Under the pieces are notes generated by a model. It had not been told where the DNA came from. It searched no databases and saw only the letters and a program-made list of their open reading frames with translations. A program made the translations under genes and the position numbers. This document shows positions 34,901-48,500 of a stretch of 64,000 bases of DNA, piece by piece (positions within the stretch are counted from its first letter, which is position 1; every line of letters starts with the position of its first letter). The stretch is from contig JABAKD010000019.1 in assembly GCA_012845835.1 (NCBI GenBank), positions 10,698,844 through 10,762,843 on the forward strand, in the 5' to 3' direction. Origin of the DNA: Undaria pinnatifida. Its lineage: Eukaryota > Sar > Phaeophyceae > Laminariales > Alariaceae.

Positions 34901-36481
34901 ACTACGTGTGTCCATCCGTTCGACGGTGTCCCAGCAAACCTATTACTCAGCCTTGTTTCATTTTCGTTTGCTCTATTTTTACAAGCGAGCGTCATGCTTA
35001 CGTAGCCATGTTCTTTTTTCCTTTCCTTTTTTCTTTTTTTTATTCTCCGGCGGATGGGGAAAAATAATGCTTAAGCTCACCACACTTCCACGTGTTTTTC
35101 ATGCACGTCGTTTGTCGATTCAACTCAGTTGCCTTCGTAATCCAGCGCTAGTTGGCGTGTCCCCTGGTTCCCGCGATAGCGATAGCGCGAGTTGTCCCTA
35201 TCGGCGGTCCTCGTTTACTACCCCGGCGGCGCAAGCTGCCGTTTTATACGGAGGCGTGAGTATGTCGACCCGACCTGCTCCCTGAGGGTCAGGTGCGGTG
35301 GATGTAGCCACCCGGAACGGCATCTTTCCGGGTAGTGTGGGACTTGCGCAAGCTCACCCACTAACACCCCCCCGTCCATGAGAGAACAGCCTTCCGCCGG
35401 ACTTGGTCCAGTTGCGGTCCACCCTACCCATTCGGGCGTTGGTCCTCGTTCTTTGTCCTATTTCCTGTCCTTTCCAGTTTCACCAAATATTTTACGTAGC
35501 CTCGGTGTTTCTCTGTATTTCGCTCTAATCTCACCAGCGAACTTCTTACGCCGCCTTGTAATTTTTTCCCATTCCGTTTGCTCTATTCTCGCCTGCAAAC
35601 CTTTTGGACTACTGACGTGACCATGTTCTTGTGTCGTTCCTATGTCGCTTGCTCTATTTTTCATTGCCACACCCCTTCCGGTGTTTTCTCCTTTTCCTAT
35701 TTCGTTTGCCCCGTGCTTGGCACTCATTGGATTCATCGGACGTTCGGGCCATTATATAGGTGGGAGCGCTTCTTCGGAAGAGGGGAGTGGATCTAGACAA
35801 CAACCGCTTCTTGATCCTTCAGGTGAGGCCATCGGCTTTGCTTCGCTGCTCATTACCAGCCCCCGCCCTATTTTGAAGGACGACCCTGCAGAACGCCTTT
35901 AAAGACCAATGATAGGGACAGCTTACGCTATACCTACAATGGGACTCGAAGGGTGCGCCAGCTAGCGTTGGGCTGCGAAAGCAACTGAGTTAAATCGACA
36001 CACGACGCGTAGGAAAATACGCAGAAGTGTGGTGAGCTAAAGCTTTATTTTTCCCCATCCGCCGGAGGATAAAAAAAGAAAAAAAAAAAAAAAAAAGCCT
36101 TTTGCAGGACATCCGTTGACAATTTCAATATTGGCACCTCGGCCCAGATTTACCCGACCCCAGGCCTAACCCTAAAGCCGAAATCCTAGCTTCCACCCTA
36201 GCCCTTTGGGGAGCTTGAAATCGGCATGGGCGATCACGCGGTTCCCCGGCGTGTTATGGTGGCGTCATTCGGACGTTCTGATGGGTGGCGTTTTCCAAAA
36301 AAAAAGGTTTTGCTGGCGTTTGAAAGAAACGGGCGGCCTTAAGGCCAGCCCCGACCAATCAGACCAACGTCCTGCAGGAAAGTTTTTGCAGGACCGTCCT
36401 GCATCGATGTCGAATGGATTATCAGTACACCGCAACTGCTGCTACTACCTCAAAACAACTTCTACCATGCTACTACTACTG

Positions 36482-36526
<45 letters not shown>

Positions 36527-39500
36527 CTACTACTACTACTACTACTATTACTACTATTACTACAACCACTACTACTACTACTACTACTCAGTACTACTAC
36601 TACCACTACTATCATTACCACCACACATCAAACGGAAACTGACACTCTCGTGGATGGCGTATTTACTTTCCACTGACCTTAGGGAGAGGTGGAGCAGATC
36701 GCCATGATGAAGCCCAAGGCTCTTACTCCTCACGAGGAAGGCCTCCTGGAGTACCTGGAAGATATCATCGGGTCGGACCGCTTTGTCGAGGCGGCCGAGG
36801 AGGCGGCCAAGATGGTGGAGGTTTTGAAGGATAAGCGAGCTGAGAAGGTTGGTATACTGGATATGAATTTTCTGATGTATTATGTATCATACAAGGGCTC
36901 CACATGGGTGCCGGCATTCACCGGCATCCATGCTCCGGGTAGGGAAGGGCAACACTTCGACTTGTTCGATTCAATATTCGATAGAGAGTAAAAACTGTTA
37001 CCACACAACACATACTCGATGCGTGTAGAACGTCAAGTAGTGCCAAGAGATCGATGTAGACTAAAAGTGGACTACTTTAACTACTTCTGTCGTTTCCCCC
37101 GTTTCCTCCGTTTCTCTGTTTCTTGCGTAAATCCGATTCCGAGCTTTAAATATATTCCGATAGGATAAACCTGAGCCCACGCAGACTGACCCTCTATTCT
37201 GGCCACGAAGAGATGTTTTGAGTGCGTTTCTTGACGTTTCGACTCAACCAAGCATCCAGGGCCAGCAGAGGGATGGCCAAATGTTTGCTGCATGCTCTCT
37301 ACGTAGCAACTGACAGAGGCGCGCACTGAGCCAGCTTCTGCTACTACACTGATACCATAGCACAATACGCACGATCGGAGCATTACACACAGCTTGTTAA
37401 TATGAGTTTCGACAAAATCTTCGATCTCACTTCAGCTAGCTGCTGGAGTGTATTTTTATTTTTCTAATATCTAGATCCGAGGCTCCCTCGCAGACCGACT
37501 GTCTCTGTGTGTATAGTCTGATCGTGGAGAGACTTGCTGACGGTATTCTAGGCGTGAAACACAGTGTCGCTGCCTTTGCCATTCAATTCCTCGAATGCTA
37601 TTATAATAATGCTCGCCCCCCCTCCCCCCAATCCCTCTTGTTAAAACGCACCACCTGAAGTCAAAATCTGCCAGAGTAGTAAACACTACCAGCCAGCTGA
37701 TATCATCTCATTATCCATCTAGCCATCCATCCCGTAGCTCCAACTCATCCCCCCCCCCCCCCCCCCTTTGTTCTCCGCCCAGTTCGTTCAAACGCCCCAC
37801 TTACAATCGAAATCGGCCAGAGTAATAAACACTAATAAGCCATTGACATCACGTCATTATCTCTCTAGCCATCTATGACGTAGCTTTCATCCATCCCCCC
37901 TCCCCCCCTCCAACGCCCCCTCCTTCCCCACACCCCGCACGATCGCCTAGACCCAGCACCGCGCGTATAGTAGGCCCCTACATATATGATTAATACGTGC
38001 GATCGGAGGATCACACACAATGTTGCGAACATCAGTGTCGACCAAACCCTTGACTTTAATATTATATGTGACCTAAACCTCTTGAAAACCCTTCCCCCCC
38101 CCCCCCCCCCCCCCTTTTTTTTTTTTTTTTTCTCCGCTTCTTCTTGCTCAAACGCCCCACCTACTATCGAAATCCGCCAGAATAATAAACACTTCCACGC
38201 CCTGGATATCGCCTCGTTATCGTTTCAGAGCCGTCCATGCCGCTGCTGCAATTCCCACCCACCCCCGTCCCCAACGCCCCCTCCTTCCCCACCACCCACA
38301 CCATCGCCTAGACCTAGCACCACGCGTATAGCAAACCCCTACATCTATGCGACCTGAAGCCCTCCCCCCCCCGCCCCCGGCCCCCCCCACCACATTCCCC
38401 CCCCTCCCCCACAAGAAGGATTTATAGTTTCCACGCACAAATTGACCTGCCCCACCCGTCCCCTCCCCTCCCCCCCTCCCGCCCCCCTTTTGATCAAAAT
38501 CAGGCCCCCACGTCCTTGAAAACTCCGCCCTCCCCTCACCGGATATTCGACTTACAGGATCCACTTGATAAACTGATGCATTCCTTCTACAGCTGTCAGA
38601 TTTTGTCCCTCAGAAACGGGTTATAGTTTCCGCGCACAGACTGCCTAACATCACCCTGTTGACCCTGATAGCTACACTGTAGTTGCAAGGGGAGTCGCCG
38701 ACCTATATCCTTAATGAGGACACACAACCCGTAATACGCGTGATCGGAGTATCACACACCGCTTGCAAAGATGAGTTTCGACAAAATCTTCGATCTCACA
38801 GCTGGAGTGTATTTTAATTTTTATAATGATGCTGCTACTTGTTGCTGTAGACCACTCTGGTCTGGGCGATGAATTATTAGTAGTAAGCGATAGCACTGAA
38901 CAAAGAGTTTGGTAGTTGAGAATTTCAGGCTCGATCGAGTTTTAGACGAAAATATAAGCTCGAACGACCTTCCGTAAATTTTGTGCAACTACTGTATATT
39001 AGTGAACCATAGATGTACCACGCAGCTTGCAAAGTTGCGTTTCAACCATTCAATCGTTTGTACTCACAGCTGACGTTTTTCAATTTATATAAAAAAAAAC
39101 ATAAAATTCCTGGTATGGCCTTGTTGCCTGATTGCTGGTCGCTCACTGGCCGGAGATCGTACATAAAGTAACCGTCATCTGGGGACGATAGGGTCCTTTC
39201 CCAGAATCATAATCCATTCACATATATACAACTCCGACAACCCGGGAACGAATACGGATATATCGCCAGGATTGATACCTCTCCGCACAGTGTGGAAATC
39301 TCCAATGCGACCAACCGGCCGATCTCTAATTGGCTGGGGTTCGTATATTGTTGAGCCAACCCCCTACCCGAAGACGATAGGGTCCCACCCCCGGTCCAGG
39401 GGTCATTCCATATATATATATGAAAATTAGACAAATGGGGGAAAAAAACCGAGTTCTCTCGGGTCGACACCGCCCCCCACGGTGTGGAAACCCTAGTTCC

Positions 39501-42500
39501 ATTGGCTAGAATCGCTGATTGGTTCGAGCTCCACAGCGGCCCCTCCACCCTAATAGGAGGATGATAGAGGCTCACCAACCAATGGGGGGTAGTTCCGTCG
39601 CACACGGGGGAGACAGGGCCCCATCCCCGGTTCAAAAATACTCCGAAAAACTCTACAGCCCCAGCAACGCGGGGACTATAACGATGATCTCCCGGGTCGA
39701 TATACCTCCCCGCACGGCGTGTCAACTCCGACTTCATTGGCTTATTTCTCGTGATTGGCTGGTAGTCTTTGACCCAATAAGCTCACAATTATTTCGACCG
39801 AGTCGGGTTTTCTCGCATACCTCTCGCATACGGCAAAAAATTGCAATGCGAGCGCAGTTCAATGAGTTATTTGCATGATAGGTCGCACAAAGAAACGATG
39901 TGGAGCCTATATCAGGTTGGCGTGCCGAGCAAGCACGCTCAAAATGAGGATGAGAAAACTTGAACATCAACAACAGCACCAAACGCAAGATAAATGGACG
40001 AATCAGAGTTATTTGTATGCAGGATTCAGCCCCCCCCGGTATATCAGCACAGTTAATTTCAAACAAAAATGGGGTGTCCAAAGAAAAACGACATAATAAT
40101 ATGTGGAACTTAGACTGGCATGACTCGAGCATAATAACCAACCGTGGGAAAAAGTCTAAAATCAGGCCAAAACAGTGCGTGTTTGACTCACTGGCATAAT
40201 GGTCGAATTATCATGGAATACTTGCTGTGCCCGAATAATCATATTTTTGTCGCTTATGCGGCACCGAAAAAAAACGCTGAAAATTCCGACTTCATTCGCT
40301 TATTGGGTAATAAACCTTAGCTCGCTAATATTTTCGCGGGTTCTCTTGCATACTACTCGCGTAGGGCAAAAGCTCCCATGCGACCGCAACCGTAAGTCGT
40401 ACCAAATGCTCGACCACGGGATGAATCTATGCAGTTGGTGCCCAGAGCGTCACCATAAATCCATTCGGGATCACAAGAAGAGCGGCCAAATCGCCATGTC
40501 CCGGCATATTAACAGCCATATATATTGCCCACAACGGATAAGAATAGCAATGAGCGCCCGCTTCGGCTTGACACAGACAGGGTGATATTGAATCGAAATA
40601 TAATACCCCTTTTCTTCTAGCTGTATTTTCTATTCTTTTCTTTTCTCTAATTGACTTGCGTCTGACGTACGTAGGCGTAGTGATAGGTACCACGAGATAG
40701 TTGTGCAGAAGATCTCTATTTTTTATGATACTGCTATATCGTCGATTGCTGTGGCGCGCAGGAGATATTGTCAAGAAGATCACTATTACTCTGTATTTTC
40801 GGTTAATTCTTGGCAAACACGACGCGATCACAATAATTTCAAGAAGATCCCTATATTTTATTGTACTGTCATCAATTAATTGCTGGCGCACACGATGTTA
40901 CTACCAGCAACAACAATAGTCAGTAGCCAGCGCAATTCTTGCAACCACACAACGAAGGGTTCGAAACACCAATACCTTGATAATCACACCTACCTTTAGA
41001 AGTGCATCCACGTTTCGTTCGTGGGGATAAATATACATTGAATTAGTGTGGGATATTTATGATGCGGTCCTGAAAGATGGATGGTGGATCGTGGATCAAT
41101 ATATATACGCAACGACTCTTTGGAGCGGCGATGAAAAAAATTGACTGACGAAACATTGTTCCTCGTACTGCGATTTCTAAAAGCGACTCCATTCGTTGTG
41201 TTTGTTTTATATTTTTTTGTGATCTGGCGTGTTTTTTGTTGTGTTCTCGTACCCGGTACGCTAGCATTTCACTTGCTTTATGTACCTTGATTAATTACGA
41301 TTGTTCGAATTGCTCTGTCTTACAGTCTGTTACCACATAATAATAAGTTGTATCTCTCTAGGATGAAGAATTAGCACGGGCACTGGGTGTAATGATGTTG
41401 TTGGGTAGAGAGCGGCCCCGCTCGAAGACAACGAACGCTCGAACAAAGGTATTTAACCTTGAAATCCGATATCGAAAGGCAACGACACAGCAGTCAGCCG
41501 TACGATGTGCACAATAGGCCAAACGCTTCGAGGTGTGATCATGAAATATGTGTGGTGGGGACAAAATATGCAGCCAATTTGGAAATGATGCCAACTTTGA
41601 AATAAATGTTTTCCCACATGATTTTTTCGTTCAAGATCTGCATATGCCAAGATCCAAGAATAGCTCGGGCACATACCGCCCAAAACACAAAATCTTGCGC
41701 ACTTCTCGCTTGTCTCGCTCAGCCCACGTGCCCGATCCCGGCCAGGTGCGGAACGGATACGGAAGGGCGAGGGGCGTTTGAGCCGTCCCCCGAAGACGGC
41801 GCTCGAACGAAGCTGTTTGACCGAGAATTCCAGTTCCGAGAATCGCATACAGAAGCCGAGACGAAAAAAAAACTCCTGACCAAATCCCCCCGAAAAGAAC
41901 GAGCATATATGTTTTTATAGCATATTAATAGTTCATGTATCGTATTATATGATAACGACATGCATTGAAGTATTTCTGTGTACTTAGTATGTAACGGTGA
42001 ATGCTTTTAAGGCTAACCCCGTAGAGAAAGTTGGTCTGCTTGCCTTGTGTAATTTCTGGTGTGTGGCGTATGATATGATGATACCGGCATGCTTTATCAA
42101 TATTTTGTACCTGGTATTTTGTTTTGTTATACGGACAATCGGCCTGCTTCTACGTTCATGTCCCCACCCCTCCGCATCCCTCCCGCAGTTGCTCTGATAT
42201 TCTACCCGCCCTCGCCCCTCCGCCCCGCCCCGCCCTCAAAAACGCCTCTGGATTCCTGAAATACCCCTCGGGTTTGCGGTACAGCTGAACCGGGTCACGG
42301 CTGCCGAAAAGGAGAAAAATTCGCTTGAGGGAGCGAGGGCGGAGGCGGATCAGTTCTTAAGGCTGGAAGCGACAATTCGCAAGAAGCAGAGCGTTTTATA
42401 CCAGTGCCACGTCGCAAACGCCTCCGCCAACGTGGAAAAGGTGACCCCAAAAAGTGTTTGGTTTTGTTTTGTTGGTGGTTTCGGTGATTTTGTTTTGGTT

Positions 42501-45500
42501 GTTTTGGTTGTTCTGGTTGGTTTTTGTATTTTGTTTTTGTTCTGATTGTGCGTTTTGCGTTGTTTTCGTGGTGTGATTTGTTGAGTCTTTTTTTTTTTTT
42601 TTTGGTTGTTTCGGTTGGGTGTTTTGTGACATGATGGCGGCGACGATCCGCAAAAGCAACGCGTTTTGTACCATTCTGCGTCGCAAACACGCCCACCAGT
42701 GGAGAAAACGTGACCCCAAAAACACGCTGTTTCTGGTTGTTCTGGTTGGGTGTTTTGTGTGGTTGTTTGGTGTGTTTGTGTGTTGTGCGTGTTTGTGTTT
42801 TTTCCCGGTTCGTTTGGCTTCGTTTATTTTCGTTCTTCATTTTGACTTTCTCTTCCTGTCGTATCGGGATACGTCATTTGATTTGTTTTTGTTTTTACGT
42901 TTTCGTTTGCTTTTGTTTTGATCATTTTCTTTGTAAGGTTATGGCTAAGGAAGTGGAGAAGAAGGAGAGGCTCGAGCACGAGAAGACGAAACTAGCGGCG
43001 ACGCAGAAGGAAGTCAAGGACGCTAAGAAAAAACACGCTGCTATCGCTGGTGAGAACAGTATACTATTCACAGGTCGTTGGGTGGGGGTCGTTGTTGTGC
43101 CCTCGCCCCTCCCCACCGCTTCCCTATCTTGGGAAACCCACGCTACTATCTATAGTGGGGAATTATACTAATTATGGCTCGCTGTACGGGGACCGTTGTT
43201 GATCTTCCCCCCCAAAAGGACAGTTGACGAATGTGTCATGGAGAGCTTTGGCACACCATTATAGTGGCGAGAAAACAATCACTATCATAGGGGTTGGATG
43301 GTGGCCACGGACGGCCAAACAGGAAGGACATGTGATAAGCAAGATTTGTTTTTATGATGTAAGATACGTAATCAGCGCCCACAAGTTGGAAGTGTCTCCA
43401 TATGGAGGAAGAACGGTGCTCCGTCTTGAAAGGGATGAGTGGTCCATGATCAAATTACTAAAGCAAGCGCCAGACGAATGAGTACACCCGTCCCTCAGTC
43501 GATTCGCCGAACCCCTAACAACGCTTTGGGTTGGTCCACGTAATGTCTACGTGGTTGGTAAAAATACGACGTGCTCCGTCACGGCGCTGTAGGAATGCGA
43601 GGATCTATGGTCTTACAGACTGCGGCCATGCATCATAATGACTACCGCCCCCCCCGTCCCCTGTCTTGCGAAACCCACGACACTGCGAGCATCCCTGGTG
43701 AGTGTATGTTGCTGCCTCGTTGTGCGGGGACCGTTGCTGTTGAACTTTGTCCCGTACGAGTTCCAGGTAGTCCAATCCCGAAGTGTGTGCAGTTCTGATT
43801 GGCCTAGGGGAAACGTCTGTTTATGAGTCACCAGGCCGACGATATTGCTCCCCCTCCCCGCCTTTTCTTTTAGGGGTCAGAAACGGCTTCCTTACGTCTG
43901 GAACCCCTCCCGTGACGGCCGTCAACCCTGAGTTGCGTTATCCTTTTCACTGCTAGAAAAGTTTTCTCTCGCTAATTCTGAGTAGTTATCGCCGAAACTG
44001 TGGGTGCGGTTGTAAACGGTTGACACCTTGAACAGATCATGATCTACATAGATCATATAGATAATCTTTACAGTAGATTCTGTATATGCCGTTTCAAGAT
44101 GTTGTGCGGGATCTGTACGTATGGATTGCAGAGCTAACCCAGGAAACATGTTCTAGATTATGCAGGCGGTTTGGCTCTCACACGATAACATGAGCCATGT
44201 AGGTCAAGCGGGAATCGATTATCTGTTTTGAGGTGTGAATGGATTGCACACGTCATTGCGTTTGCGGTTTTAGTCCCTTTACAACCGCCCATGCCTCTTT
44301 GGGGGCAAGTGCTTGGAATCAGAGAGGGGTATTTACAGGTATTTACTTGTTGTGCCAGCAGCAAAGAGGTTAGGAGCATGCCACCTGCTCCTGCGTATTG
44401 CAGGCTACTGCTGCCTACTGCTGCCTGCTGCTTTGTTGGTGTTGGTGTTGGTGTTGTTGTTGTTGTCGCGGATGTGTTTTGTTTTGTACTAGTGTGTTTC
44501 GTACGTTGTTTTGTATTTGTTTTGTTTTTACGTTATGTAATGATATGTTTTGTTTGGATTTTAGTTTTTTGTTCACCTGCGCTTGTTGCTTTTTTTATTG
44601 TTTCGTTTTGCAGCGGAACACGAGGCACTGAAGGCGGAGATGACCAGGGCGCAGGAGGAATTCCACGAGTACGAGCGCAAAGACGTGAAGCACACCGCGA
44701 GCATCAAGCACCTCAAGGAGCAGGTCGGCTAAGCTCGGGCACACCTTACCCCAATATCGCCAACATCGAAATGCATATACATATATAGTCTGCGAAGCCT
44801 TTTTTGTATCGGCGGCAGCAGCGGCGCTGAGCGTTTGCATTTTCATTTCACGTCCATCCCACGTTGTTCTTGTTCTTTCCCCCCCCCCATTTGTCATCTG
44901 ACAATATGTCGCGCGTGTTTCAACCATGGCATTTTTGTTTTTCTTGCTCATCCCATCTCTTATCTGCGCACTGTTTCATTATCTTTCTCCCTCCCTAGAC
45001 CTAACTCAGATATCGTACAGGGTCACTAAGCAGACTCTTCTCCCCCCTCCCCACTGCGGTACACGCCTTCTTTTTTATCGCGGGAAGACTTAGCCGTTAC
45101 TTCCGTCGTCGACTAACATAGAGTTGGGCCCACCCACGCTGCAACGCGCTCTCAACAGTTCATTCCTTTGAATTTTCATCATTTTGCCCTTAAACTCAAT
45201 ATCGGCACAAATACATCGTGTAGAAAATGCAGAATCCAATGACGTAAGACTTATTGTTTTTGTTGTTTGTGTTGTTGTTGCGAGAGCATGACACGAAAAA
45301 GAGAAAACTGCACGCTCCTAAAAAAGTCAGAAAAAGCAACATACCGGAGCGTTGTGATCTCAGGACGGAAAAAGGAGCGTTTTGTTTTCGGATCAGTTGG
45401 CCTTAGAGATCTGAGGAACGTCACTGTTTTTTTTAACTTTTTTGTCGGCTGTTGTGATTTGTCCTCGGTCCTTGTTCTTATTCTGTGTCGTTGATTATTC

Positions 45501-48500
45501 TTGCCTGCCCGATTCATTTTTTTGTACCGGCATCTAACTCCCCGCGATTTTTGTCCCGTGGTTCCTGGGACGGGCATTTACAGGCCCGCAAGCTGGAGAC
45601 TGCCGCCAAGAAAGACGAGAAGCGCGCCAAAGACAGGTGCATTTGTAATTCTATCAAGACACTGCTGTAATAGCATACTATTGATATTACTGTAACCTGT
45701 ACTTCTGCACTACTGTTGTACATTCCAGTAATACATTATTGTACAGCCCTAGTAGTCCAAGACTGTACTATCAGTAACGATTCCTGTACTACTGCCACTA
45801 CTAAATTGACTACCACCACTTAACCACCGTCACCACCACACCACCACCACCATCACCACCCCACCACCTCCACCACCACTATCACCACCACCACCACCAC
45901 CCCACCACTATCACCACCACCACCACCACCTCCGCTATTACTGCTACCCTCACCGTCGGCTTACCCTTCCGCCTTAACCCCTCTATCATCCACCGCCTCC
46001 GCAATCGTTGCCACTCCCGACGTAGTCTCGCCCGCGCGGCGGAATTGGAGGGGAGCTTGGAAGGTCTCAAACGCGGCGTGAGCCAGGCGGAGGCTAGGAA
46101 GGAGTCGGAGGATGCCGCGCTCGAAGAGGTGGGCTATTAGATTAGTACTTGATTTTTGGTATTTTTTCGTAGAGCTGAGTGTTGGCGCTGAAGTACCAAT
46201 GCACGTTGGCAGAATGGATCGTTTGCAGGCTCGAAACAAGGTATATGGGTGGTGGTGGTAGGGGCTGTCGTGATGGTGGTGGTGGTGTTGGTGTTGGTGG
46301 TAGTGGTCCCCGCGGTGGTGGTGCTGGTGCTGGTGCTGGTGTTGGTATTGCTGACGGTGACGGTGGTGGTGATTTGATGCGCTTGGTTTTGGGGTGGAAC
46401 GGTTTTTGACGCGGCCATCTTGGCCTCCCCCGCCCCCTTTCTTTCGGAACGCCCCGTGCAGGTGAATCAGAGCCTGAAGGGCAAGACGGCAGAGCTCCGT
46501 GGCGAGCTGGAGGGCGAGCAGGAGAGGGCCAGGCCTGTGCGGGAGGAGGCCGACGCCCTCCGCAACAAGGTGCGCCCATTGGCATGTCGAACGGCCCGCC
46601 TTTATTTATTTATTTATTTTTGTTACAGTTTATGTATTTTTTTAATACATCGGTTTTTCTTCCGTGCTCAACCCGTAATAATATTTGTCCTGAGCGACCT
46701 TCTGGACAAGCCGTGGTCACAGATGTCTTCCCTTCCCGCGGCAACATGCCTTCATTTTTTTTCGTGCATAGGGTTCATCAGCATTCCCACTTTTCAGCTT
46801 TATATGCTCGTTGATGTTTACCGAACTTTGCTAACTCACGCTCTCGCGCTCGTTATTTTTTTTCGCAAGAAAAGTCCGTGTGATTACGAGCATGCACTCC
46901 GGAAAACTTGAACCCACCACCTGGACGTTTGTGGGGATGATATTCACCGACTGCTGTACTGTTACTCCATCGGAGAGGCCACCTTACCGCGGCAGTATAC
47001 GGAGTATTGATATGGCTGTATGCTGGCATTATGGCATTGTTTCGTACCAGTGTAGCAACATAGACCTATCGACATGACAGCAGTATGCTGACATTGTGAT
47101 ACCATAGCACTATGTAGTAATCTATCGGTATTTCGCTACTTTTTGACGAAAATACCGTAGTACGATATATGCTTGCATCAGCATATCAATGTGTTATGAC
47201 ATTGTTCTGACGTTATGACATTGGGCTATAACACTATTAATATATATATTTTTTTCGTATCGATTTTCAATGTTGCGTAGGTGGAAACTTGCAAGTGCGA
47301 GATGAGGCTGGTTCGGGAGTCGGCAGAAGACGCCAAGGGGCGCCTGGCCAAAGCCGAGAAGGCCCTCGCTGCCCTAAGGAAAAAGGCCGTCGATGACAAG
47401 GCAGAGCTTGCTGCCGCCGGGTGAGTTGCTGGTGGTGCTGTTGTATGTATGAGTAGTGCTAGTGCTAGTGCTTGTGGTGGGTTGCGGGCAGTGGCAATCG
47501 GGGTGTTATCGGGGGTAATTGTAGTGGGTGTTGGCTTTGGTGGTGGTGGTCGTCGTGGGGAAGGGGGGGGGGGTTGTAGTGAGATGTTGGTGGTGTTGGT
47601 GTTGGGGATGGTGGGGGTGGGGTTGATTGTGGCGGATAATGGTGGTGGTAGTTCATGGTGGGAGGCAGTGGTGGTCAGGGAGGGAACGGTGGGGGCAATT
47701 CGGGAATAGCAGGAAAGAAAAAAAATCTTACCCCCCCCCACCATGCAAAACGCTTTCGGTGTAACAGGAAAGAGCGCCGGTCTATGGAGGCGCAGATCAC
47801 AGAGGCAGAGGGAGAAGTTGTCGACGCTCAGAAGAAGCTTGCGGCAGCCACGGAAGCCATGGGCAAGGCTCTCTCTGAGGCGGAAGAGGTGAGGCGGGGG
47901 GAAAGCGCGGGGGGTGGAGGTTAGGATGGGGGGCGGGTTAACTCCTTGAAAGCTGTACTGATACGTTTTTGGGGACAAGACTACTTGTAATTTGTGTCGA
48001 TGTTTTTTGGCAGTGGTCAAAGGGTTAAGCGAATATAGTGCTTTTCCCTTGCTTTCCTTTACGTTTTCAGTCTTGAAAGCAATGCTCTATGGGAACACCA
48101 CTTTGGGCGGATATATAAGGACCGTTTTATCCGTCTTCGTGTCCCTACGGTCACTATATTTCCGCCCAAACCTTATTTCTTAGTTTCCAGTCCGGAGCAA
48201 GGAGATCGGGAGACGACACGTTGACCCCTTGACCTACGAGAACTTTCCAATAGTTTACCGTGATTGACCCCACGCTATTAGGCTGTTGTGTGGAACGATC
48301 GGTTTTACACCCATGGCTGACCGCTGGACGTTTTCCCTTGACTGACCCGCCTCCTGGCATCTTTGCTCCAGAGAAGTTCATCTTAAAAATACGTATCAGG
48401 TATATGATACCAGGAATGCTCCTCCCCCCTCTACCCCCCTATTTTTTCCGCTTCCACTTTGTCGTTGGTCTCGCCGACGTTCAGGCGAAGGCGTCGCGGG

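Larger units (their letters stand above)
36848..42284 (+). other. SMC4: SMC4 intron 4 (5.4 kb)
   Basis: Starts GTTGGT and ends GTACAG. It holds family G fragments and the inverted family G copy, a ~200-bp tandem repeat (37,600-38,240), poly-C/poly-T runs (37,750; 38,095-38,132), a CCAAT-bearing tandem repeat (39,180-39,770), a ~75-bp triplicate with AAGAAGATC (40,700-40,900), and a direct ~90-bp duplication (41,410-41,490 and 41,775-41,860, GCTCGAACGAAG type). No SMC4 residues are missing across it. Confidence 0.85.

Noticed and set aside
36206..36707. Open frames encoding poly-Leu and poly-Tyr
   Set aside because: Produced by the (ACT)n microsatellite just before SMC4 exon 4.
47226..48020. 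264-codon minus-strand open frame
   Set aside because: Antisense to SMC4 exons 11 and 12 and their Gly/Val-rich intron. The Pro/Thr composition is that of a shadow frame.
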